The position numbers and the translations under genes are program-made. The notes under the pieces were generated by a model, which was not told the origin of the DNA, ran no database searches, and saw nothing but the letters and a program-made list of their open reading frames with translations. A DNA stretch of 5,064 nucleotides from assembly GCA_030639035.1 (NCBI GenBank), contig DAOWDM010000071.1, positions 1-5,064 of the forward strand, given 5' to 3'. Below, one piece after another: positions 1-5,064 of this stretch (position 1 is the first letter of the stretch; the number at the start of each line of letters is the position of its first letter). The DNA comes from Alphaproteobacteria bacterium. GTDB lineage: Bacteria > Pseudomonadota > Alphaproteobacteria > DAOWDM01.

Positions 1-551
1 ATATTCAGCAGAACTGAAACATCACTTTTTACAGGAAAGCCTATTTCAAGCTGATAAGAAGAAAGCTCTAAAACATACACGCCTGTTTCATCGAAAGGCT
101 CTAATTCCATTACTGGAACTCCAAAATTTCCACCTATTTGAGCCTTAAAGCCCGCTTTTGAAAAAATATGTTTCGTTAAAGCAGTCGTCGTTGATTTGCC
201 GTTTGTTCCTGTAATGCAAATATATTTTGCATCAGGTTGAGCTTGATTAAGCAGATTTATATCCGTAATCAAAGGGATTTTTAGAGAGCGTGCCATTTCA
301 GCTACATGGTGAGATTTTGGCAAAGTATGAGGAATCCCAGGACTCCACACAAGAAAATCAACACCATCTAAGCCGATGTTTTCAAAATCCGTTAGATTAA
401 AGTTTTCGGCATTTTTTCTTTTTTCAAGGTTATCGTCCCAAACTTTTACAACAGCTCCGCTTGCTATTAAGGCTTTAGCAGAGGCTATTCCAGAACGTCC
501 AAGCCCCATAACAGCAAATGTTTTTCCTGCAAAAGCTCCAGATTTTATCAT
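1..551 (-). CDS. murD: UDP-MurNAc-L-Ala:D-glutamate ligase MurD, N-terminal part
   Basis: This is the first 183 residues of the cytoplasmic ligase (EC 6.3.2.9) that adds D-glutamate to UDP-MurNAc-L-Ala; the rest lies beyond position 1. I translated it directly: it starts MIKSGAFAGKTFAVMGLGRS. The Rossmann-like UDP-binding domain shows GLGRSG (16-21) and VWDD (37-40), then a conserved SPGIP turn (70-74) and ITDINLL (95-101). The ATPase domain begins with the P-loop ITGTNGKSTTT (113-123), followed by GGNFG (140-144) and LELSSYQLE (161-169), whose first Glu corresponds to the metal-binding Glu of the family. The visible part is unbroken and includes no stop. The ATG is six bases after the mraY stop and preceded by TAAGG. 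The order mraY-murD is standard; ftsW and murG would be expected further downstream. The frame ends because the window is cut, not because of a truncation. Confidence 0.96.
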   Translation of the reverse strand, partial: MIKSGAFAGKTFAVMGLGRSGIASAKALIASGAVVKVWDDNLEKRKNAENFNLTDFENIGLDGVDFLVWSPGIPHTLPKSHHVAEMARSLKIPLITDINLLNQAQPDAKYICITGTNGKSTTTALTKHIFSKAGFKAQIGGNFGVPVMELEPFDETGVYVLELSSYQLEIGFPVKSDVSVLLN

Positions 552-557
552 TTTTTT

Positions 558-1646
558 TTACCTTAATTTTAGCGTTGCAAGTCCAGCAATGGCAAGAATC
601 AAGGCAATAATCCAAAAACGTATAACTATTGTAGGCTCTGCCCAGCCTTTTTGCTCGAAATGATGATGAAGCGGAGCCATTCTAAAAACTCGTTTTCCTG
701 TTAATTTAAATGAAGCAACTTGCACAATCACTGAAATAGTTTCAAGCACAAAAAGCCCGCCAACTATTGCAAGAACAAGCTCGTGTTTTGTAATAACGCT
801 TACTGTTCCAAGAGCCGCCCCCATTGCAAGCGATCCTGTGTCTCCCATAAATACCATTGCAGGAGGAGCATTGAACCACAAAAATCCAAGAGAAGCCCCA
901 ACCAAAGCTCCACAGAAAACAGCCAGCTCACCTGCTCCAGAAGTATGGTGAATTTGCAAATAATCCGAGAAAACAGCATGACCTGTTAAATATGCAATCA
1001 GCAGAAAAACAGCAGCAGCTATCATAATCGGCACAATTGCAAGTCCATCTAGCCCATCTGTCAAATTAACTGCATTTGAAGAACCAACTACAACAAACAT
1101 AGCAAATACAACATAAAACCAGCCTAAATCAATCATAGCATTTTTGAAAAAAGGTATTGCCAGAGAAGTGGCCGTTTCAGCAGGCATCATCGATGTAATC
1201 CATAATATGCTAGCAGCGGCTACAACAAATTGTAAAAATAGCTTTAATTTTGATGAGATTCCGTCTGAGCTTTGTTTTGTAACTTTAATATAATCATCAA
1301 TAAAACCGATAGCTCCGTAACTGATAGTAGTAAACAAAACCACCCAAACATATCCGTTAGTTAAATCAGCCCAAAGCAAAGTAGAAATAGACAGCCCTAA
1401 AAGAATCATTAGCCCTCCCATTGTAGGAGTGCCTTTTTTGTTTAGCAAATGAGTTTCAGGCCCATCTTTCCTGATAGGCTGACCGTTTTTTTGCTTGTTC
1501 CGAAGCTTGCGAATAATTACAGGACCAAAGACAAAAGCAAAAATAAGAGCCGTTATTACAGCCCCTCCTGTGCGAAAAGTCAGGTATTTGAAAAGGTTAA
1601 AAACACTGTACTTATCAGCCAGCGGATACAATAAGTTGTATAACAT
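558..1646 (-). CDS. mraY: Phospho-N-acetylmuramoyl-pentapeptide transferase MraY
   Basis: This inner-membrane enzyme (EC 2.7.8.13) transfers phospho-MurNAc-pentapeptide from UDP to undecaprenyl phosphate, making lipid I with release of UMP. It has 362 residues, close to the 360 of the E. coli protein, and hydrophobic segments along its whole length that fit the ten-helix topology of the family (for example about 26-46, 75-92, 136-153, 203-222, 239-257, 289-311 and 340-358). Catalytic and Mg-binding residues are all present: DDY at 117-119 followed by K121, NLTDGLDG at 194-201, MGDTGS at 267-272 and the triple histidine at 327-329 in APLHHHFEQKGW. The conserved block around residues 64-78 (ETHLLNKKGTPTMGG) is intact. 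The region GAGELAVFCGAL and the C-terminus ATLKLR resemble alphaproteobacterial homologues. It ends in TAA, and its last codons carry the murD ribosome site. Confidence 0.98.
   Translation of the reverse strand: MLYNLLYPLADKYSVFNLFKYLTFRTGGAVITALIFAFVFGPVIIRKLRNKQKNGQPIRKDGPETHLLNKKGTPTMGGLMILLGLSISTLLWADLTNGYVWVVLFTTISYGAIGFIDDYIKVTKQSSDGISSKLKLFLQFVVAAASILWITSMMPAETATSLAIPFFKNAMIDLGWFYVVFAMFVVVGSSNAVNLTDGLDGLAIVPIMIAAAVFLLIAYLTGHAVFSDYLQIHHTSGAGELAVFCGALVGASLGFLWFNAPPAMVFMGDTGSLAMGAALGTVSVITKHELVLAIVGGLFVLETISVIVQVASFKLTGKRVFRMAPLHHHFEQKGWAEPTIVIRFWIIALILAIAGLATLKLR
561..565 (-). promoter_or_regulatory. Shine-Dalgarno TAAGG for murD
   Basis: TAAGG on the minus strand is formed by the last two mraY sense codons and sits nine bases, mostly A, before the murD ATG at 551. 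The overlap with the mraY end suggests that the two genes are translated in a coupled way. Confidence 0.65.
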
Positions 1647-1719
1647 AATTTTTGCTCCATCTGCTCTTTGTTGAGCTTGATGAAGTTTACACTACAAATT
1701 CTTAACAAGCAGTTGATAA
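1647..1719 (-). other. murF-mraY intergenic spacer
   Basis: This 73-nt AT-rich spacer is the only gap of any size in the window. It contains the mraY ribosome site and a marginal GCTC/GAGC inverted repeat with a six-base loop (1663-1676). I see no T-rich terminator tail, no well-spaced pair of -35 and -10 boxes and no convincing small reading frame, so it is most likely transcribed through. Confidence 0.5.
1655..1658 (-). promoter_or_regulatory. Shine-Dalgarno GGAG for mraY
   Basis: GGAG on the minus strand is followed by eight bases and then the mraY ATG at 1646. This good spacing fixes the start and suggests that mraY, unlike murF, initiates independently of the preceding gene. Confidence 0.75.
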
Positions 1720-3099
1720 TTAACGATTTAAAGCTTTAACAACATATTCCATGCGACTACCTCTTGAGCCTTTTACCATGATTACATCGTTAACTTTTAC
1801 GGCTTTTATTACTTTTTGAGCAAGTTCTTTGGAGTTTTCAGCAAAATCACCACGTTTTTGCTTCGGAAGAGCGTCAAACATAGCTTTCATGTTTGTTCCA
1901 GAGGCAAAAACCAAGTCTATTTGCTTTGTTGCAACGTATTCAGCTATACTTACATGCATTTTTATTGACTCTGAGCCTAATTCAAGCATATCTCCAATAA
2001 CGGCAATGCGTCTTCCTTTGTTTTTAATTGATGTTTGCTCAAGAGCATCAATTGCAGCACGCATAGAGTCAGGATTTGCATTATATGTATCATCAATGAC
2101 CTGAATAGTACCGTTGTCAAAGTCAACAATATGGCTATTTCCACGTCCTTTCGGCGGGACTATTGAGGAAAGAGTTTCCAAAGCTTTGGGAATACTAAGA
2201 TTTAAAGCCTTAATAACAGCAAGCACTCCAAGACTATTAGAAGCCCAGTGATAACCAGTTACAGGCATGGAAAAATCTATCTGATTTCCACAAACTGATG
2301 CTGAAACATGTATTCCGTCAGATTTTGTTTTGTACTCAACAAGCTGTATGTCTGCTTCTTTTGAAGAACCAAAAGTTAGAATTTTATCCGCTGTTTTGCT
2401 GGCTGTATTTTTAATGCGGTCAAAGCAGGTCATATCTGTATTTAATACCGCTGTTTTTTCTCCGCTGAGTCCGTGGAAAATTTCTGCTTTAGCGTCTGCA
2501 ATGTCTTCGATAGTTTCAAAAAACTCCATATGAGCAGCACCAATAGAAGTAATTAATGCAATATCAGGCTTTCCCATCAATGTAAGAGCAAGCAGTTCGC
2601 TTTTGCTACTCATTCCCATTTCAAGAACAGCGTATTCGGTGTCTTTTGGCATACGGCAAAGGGTAAGAGGCAGCCCCCAGTGGTTATTCAGATTTCCTTC
2701 GTTTGCATGAACTTTTGCTTGAGATGAAATAACCTGTCTAAGCATTTCCTTTGTACTGGTTTTTCCCATGCTTCCAGTTACAGCGATAATGCGTGCTTTC
2801 GTACGATTTCTTGAGGCAATTCCTAGCTGTTCCAGCCCTGTCATTGTATCGTTAACTACAAGTAGTTTGTCTTTTGGTACATTTTGAGGAATTTCATGCA
2901 CCATTGCAGCTGATGCACCTTTATCCAAAGCTTGTTTTACATACTCATGTCCATCAAAGTTTTCACCTTTGATAGCTATAAACAAGTCGCCTTGTTTGAC
3001 TGTACGGCTGTCTATAGATACTCCATAGGTATCCCATTTACTGGAAATTTTACCATTTACAGCTTTTACAGCTTCTTCAGATGTCCAAAGGGTTTTCAT
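1720..3099 (-). CDS. murF: UDP-MurNAc-tripeptide:D-Ala-D-Ala ligase MurF
   Basis: This cytoplasmic ligase (EC 6.3.2.10) joins the D-Ala-D-Ala dipeptide to UDP-MurNAc-tripeptide, finishing the pentapeptide precursor that MraY uses. It has 459 residues, normal for the family. The start MKTLWTSEEAV matches the usual N-terminus, followed by VSIDSRTVKQGDLFIAIKG (about 27-45). The ATPase domain has the P-loop TGSMGKTS (108-115), NEGNLNNHWGLPLTL (133-147), a metal-site motif EMGMSSKSEL (160-169), HMEFF (190-194) and ADAKAEIF (201-208), where K204 is the expected carbamylated lysine. The C-terminal part has DDTYNANPDSM (336-346), GDMLELG (369-375) and KGSRGSRME (443-451). In EMGMSSKSEL the residues after EMGM are Ser-Ser where many homologues have Asn-His. 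The ATG overlaps the murE stop as TAATG. The upstream ribosome site is weak (GGA at 3108-3110, eight bases away), so translation is probably coupled to murE. Confidence 0.97.
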   Translation of the reverse strand: MKTLWTSEEAVKAVNGKISSKWDTYGVSIDSRTVKQGDLFIAIKGENFDGHEYVKQALDKGASAAMVHEIPQNVPKDKLLVVNDTMTGLEQLGIASRNRTKARIIAVTGSMGKTSTKEMLRQVISSQAKVHANEGNLNNHWGLPLTLCRMPKDTEYAVLEMGMSSKSELLALTLMGKPDIALITSIGAAHMEFFETIEDIADAKAEIFHGLSGEKTAVLNTDMTCFDRIKNTASKTADKILTFGSSKEADIQLVEYKTKSDGIHVSASVCGNQIDFSMPVTGYHWASNSLGVLAVIKALNLSIPKALETLSSIVPPKGRGNSHIVDFDNGTIQVIDDTYNANPDSMRAAIDALEQTSIKNKGRRIAVIGDMLELGSESIKMHVSIAEYVATKQIDLVFASGTNMKAMFDALPKQKRGDFAENSKELAQKVIKAVKVNDVIMVKGSRGSRMEYVVKALNR

Positions 3100-4526
3100 T
3101 AACGAATTCCAATTTTAGTTGCTGCAAGTAAAGCTTGTTCTTTATCATCAAAGGGGTGAATTTTATTGCCGATTTTTTGTCCTGTTTCGTGTCCTTTTCC
3201 AGCTATGACTAAAACATCACCTGATTTTAGATGAGAAACAGCTAAATTTATAGCCTCTGCTCTGTCGCTGATTTCTACGGCTTCAGGGCATAATCTTAGA
3301 ACATCTGCTCTTATGGCTTCGGGGTTTTCTGTTCTTGGATTGTCGTCTGTAATGGTTACTCTATCGCATAAACGTGCTGCAATTTCTCCCATTAATGGGC
3401 GTTTCCCTTTGTCTCTGTCTCCTCCACAGCCAAAAACTACAGCAAGTTTTTCTTTTGTATGAGGACGCAGAGCATTTAGAACGTTTTCAAGAGCATCTGG
3501 AGTGTGGGCAAAATCAACATAAATTTCCGCCCTGTTTTTTAACGTGGCAACTTTCTCAATTCTTCCCGCAACACCTTTTAAGTGATTAACCGCCTCGATA
3601 ATTTTATTTATATCATTTCCATCTGCCAAAGAAATTCCTATAGCACATGCTGTGTTCATTGCCTGAAAAGCACCTGCAAGAGGAAGCTCTACAGAGTATT
3701 GCTTGCCTAAAATCTCCAGTTTTAAAAGTTGACCTGAATTGTTAGGAGTTTGTTCAATTATTCGGATTTCTTTCCCGTTTATTCCATAGCTGATTATTTC
3801 ATGTCCACGTTCTTCACAAATCTCAGCAAGTGCTTCAAATTCTGGAATATCAGCATTAAGAACGGCTGTTTCAATGTTTATAAAATCGCTGAAAAGGCGT
3901 TTTTTAGCAGATAGGTAATTATCCATGTCTTTGTGATAATCAAGGTGGTCTCGTGTCAAGTTTGTAAAAGCTGCAATTTTTATTTTAACACCGTCCAGCC
4001 TATGCATTGCAAGACCATGACTCGTTGCTTCCATTGCTACATGGTTTATATCGTTATCAGCTAGATTCTTTAATATTTTATGCAGCCTTGAACTGTCAGG
4101 AGTTGTAATTCCATCATCAAAGCTTAATGTTTTTTCACCTGATATTTTTACGCCAAGAGTTCCTATGCTGGCAGATTTTTTGCCTAAATATTTCCATATC
4201 TGCCTTACAAAATCACTTACAGAAGTTTTTCCGTTTGTACCTGTTACAGCAGCAATATTTTCAGGCTGTTTTCCATAAAAACAACTAGCCATAAGAGCCA
4301 TGCGTTTTCTGGGATTTTCATCCTCAATTAAAAGTACATCTTTGTTGGAAATTTTTGTTCCCAAAGGAGCAAGAATGACAGAAGCTCCTCGCTTTATTGC
4401 ATCATCAATATAATTTACACCATCAGTTTTAGTTCCTTGCATTGCTGCAAACAAAAAACCAGTTTTTACTTTTCTTGAATCTTCAGTTAATCCAGTGATT
4501 TCAATCTGCTGTGATGATGTTGGCAC
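3099..4526 (-). CDS. murE: UDP-MurNAc-L-Ala-D-Glu:meso-diaminopimelate ligase MurE
   Basis: This cytoplasmic ATP-dependent ligase (EC 6.3.2.13) adds the third stem-peptide residue to UDP-MurNAc-L-Ala-D-Glu. The protein has 475 residues and the three Mur ligase domains. The N-terminal UDP-binding domain carries TGLTEDSRKV (residues 11-20). The central ATPase has the P-loop TGTNGKTS (95-102), TTPD (141-144), EATSHGL (167-173), DHLDYH (193-198) and the lysine likely to be carbamylated in YLSAKKR (about K208). The C-terminal domain has HTPDALENVL (341-350), FGCGGDRDKGKRP (365-377) and DNPR (395-398), followed by GKGHE (443-447). DNPR is the family signature for meso-diaminopimelate rather than lysine, so a Gram-negative type peptide is inferred. 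The start is GTG, chosen for its GGAG ribosome site; the next in-frame stop upstream is at 4557-4559. The N-terminus is somewhat shorter than usual for the family. The TAA stop shares one base with the murF ATG. Confidence 0.97.
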   Translation of the reverse strand: MPTSSQQIEITGLTEDSRKVKTGFLFAAMQGTKTDGVNYIDDAIKRGASVILAPLGTKISNKDVLLIEDENPRKRMALMASCFYGKQPENIAAVTGTNGKTSVSDFVRQIWKYLGKKSASIGTLGVKISGEKTLSFDDGITTPDSSRLHKILKNLADNDINHVAMEATSHGLAMHRLDGVKIKIAAFTNLTRDHLDYHKDMDNYLSAKKRLFSDFINIETAVLNADIPEFEALAEICEERGHEIISYGINGKEIRIIEQTPNNSGQLLKLEILGKQYSVELPLAGAFQAMNTACAIGISLADGNDINKIIEAVNHLKGVAGRIEKVATLKNRAEIYVDFAHTPDALENVLNALRPHTKEKLAVVFGCGGDRDKGKRPLMGEIAARLCDRVTITDDNPRTENPEAIRADVLRLCPEAVEISDRAEAINLAVSHLKSGDVLVIAGKGHETGQKIGNKIHPFDDKEQALLAATKIGIR

Positions 4527-4530
4527 TTTA

Positions 4531-5064
4531 TTATTCTCCAGAAGTTTGCACTGTAGCTAAAATAGTGCGTGGTTTGCCTTTTGGTTTTGGAAGCTGTCTT
4601 GGTTCTATTCCAAGCAAAGGAGCTATTGCTTCTATAATTTTTCCTGTTGTAGGAACTGTATTCCAACCTGAAGTCGAATAGCCATAAGTTTTTTTAGTTG
4701 GTTTTGGCTCGTCCATCATTACAAATAAAGCATAGCGTGGTTTATCCATTGGAAAAGCTGCTGCAAATGCTGTTCTTAAAGTTCTTTCTTTATATTTTCC
4801 ATGCTTAAGTTTTTCAGCCGAACCTGGTTTTCCTCCGACAAGATACCCCTTTATATCTGCATTTTTACCAGAACCTTCTTTTACCACCAAACGCATAAGT
4901 TTCCGCATTGTATTTGATGTTTTTTCAGAAAAAACTCTAGTTTCAGATATAGCACTGCCTTTATTATGCTTTAACAGAGTCGCAGGACGAAGTAGCCCGC
5001 CATTTGCCATAGATGCTGTAGCTGAAATCATTTGCATAGGAGTTACGGCGACACCATATCCAAA
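4531..5064 (-). CDS. ftsI: Peptidoglycan D,D-transpeptidase FtsI (PBP3), C-terminal part
   Basis: This is the last 177 residues of a class B penicillin-binding protein; the N-terminal membrane anchor, pedestal domain, SxxK serine and SxN motif lie beyond the window edge. FtsI crosslinks septal peptidoglycan in the periplasm as part of the divisome. The fragment opens with FGYGVAVTPMQM, the conserved helix region after the SxN motif, followed by a MANGG turn. It continues through YLVGGKPGSAEK, where the KTG triad is expected, then AAFPMDKPRYALFV and DEPKPTK.TYGYSTSGWN, blocks typical of alphaproteobacterial FtsI. The tail is basic and proline-rich (QLPKPKGKPR). The triad reads Lys-Pro-Gly at fragment residues 79-81 (4822-4830), which is unusual because the middle residue is normally Thr or Ser. 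No frameshift or early stop accompanies it. The gene ends in TAA four bases before murE. Its placement ahead of murE supports ftsI over other class B PBPs. Confidence 0.93.
   Translation of the reverse strand, partial: FGYGVAVTPMQMISATASMANGGLLRPATLLKHNKGSAISETRVFSEKTSNTMRKLMRLVVKEGSGKNADIKGYLVGGKPGSAEKLKHGKYKERTLRTAFAAAFPMDKPRYALFVMMDEPKPTKKTYGYSTSGWNTVPTTGKIIEAIAPLLGIEPRQLPKPKGKPRTILATVQTSGE
4536..4539 (-). promoter_or_regulatory. Shine-Dalgarno GGAG for murE
   Basis: GGAG on the minus strand lies inside the last sense codons of ftsI (Gly-Glu-stop) and ends nine bases before the GTG at 4526. This spacing supports the GTG as the real murE start and implies that ftsI translation runs across the murE ribosome site, which suggests coupling. 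Confidence 0.7.

Noticed and set aside
376..663. Open frames on the plus strand (for example 376-663, 783-989, 1829-2104, 2330-2533, 3374-3589)
   Set aside because: All lie antisense to conserved Mur or MraY genes, have no recognisable domain, and are explained by codon structure of the real genes.
1654..1676. GCTC/GAGC repeats that could pair with each other or with the mraY ribosome site as a switch
   Set aside because: The stems are only four base pairs, too weak to support a hairpin, terminator or riboswitch claim.
1728..1739. Perfect 12-bp palindrome TTAAAGCTTTAA
   Set aside because: It falls in the last codons of murF (Lys-Ala-Leu) in AT-rich DNA, has no loop and no partner copy; chance is enough.
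3097..3110. Possible independent ribosome site for murF
   Set aside because: Only GGA within GGAATTC is present; the TAATG overlap with murE explains initiation better by coupling, so it is not listed as a separate site.
1..5064. A previously undescribed system, mobile element, CRISPR array or RNA gene
   Set aside because: Every part except a 73-nt spacer is occupied by recognised cell wall genes in canonical order; I saw no repeats, inverted ends, tRNA-like folds or foreign insert.

Overview
The window is a stretch of the division and cell wall (dcw) cluster, read entirely from the minus strand. In transcription order (high to low coordinates) it holds the 3' end of ftsI (PBP3), complete murE, murF and mraY, and the 5' part of murD. 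This order, ftsI-murE-murF-mraY-murD, is the classical proteobacterial one. The first and last genes are cut by the window edges, so the operon continues on both sides. All plus-strand open frames lie antisense inside these genes and look like shadows.

The organism appears to be an AT-rich alphaproteobacterium. The basis is the style of the proteins: MraY has the GAGELAVFCGAL and GFLWFNAPPAMVFMGDTGSLA blocks and the C-terminal VIRFWIIA...LATLKLR. MurE has the RQIWKYLGKK and ASIGTLGV block. FtsI has the DEPKPTK..YGY.T.GWN block. This is recognition by eye, not a database result. A host-associated or gut lineage is possible because of the low GC, but the sequence does not decide it. All four visible stop codons are TAA, and no UGA is read as a sense codon.

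Layout on the minus strand: ftsI ends at 4531 and, after 4 nt, murE starts with GTG at 4526. murE and murF overlap by one base (TAATG) at 3099. A 73-nt spacer (1647-1719) separates murF from mraY. mraY and murD are 6 nt apart. I see no terminator or convincing promoter inside, so the genes are probably cotranscribed and partly translationally coupled.

The genes work as one pathway. MurD adds D-Glu to UDP-MurNAc-L-Ala, MurE adds meso-diaminopimelate and MurF adds D-Ala-D-Ala. MraY moves the finished phospho-MurNAc-pentapeptide onto undecaprenyl phosphate to make lipid I, and FtsI crosslinks the resulting peptidoglycan at the septum.

I found no undescribed system here. The one feature that stands out is in FtsI: the conserved KTG active-site triad reads Lys-Pro-Gly (KPG), one base away from the normal motif. 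Smaller points are a short MurE N-terminus with a GTG start, an unusual Ser-Ser pair in a conserved MurF motif, and a run of nine A at the murD start codon.
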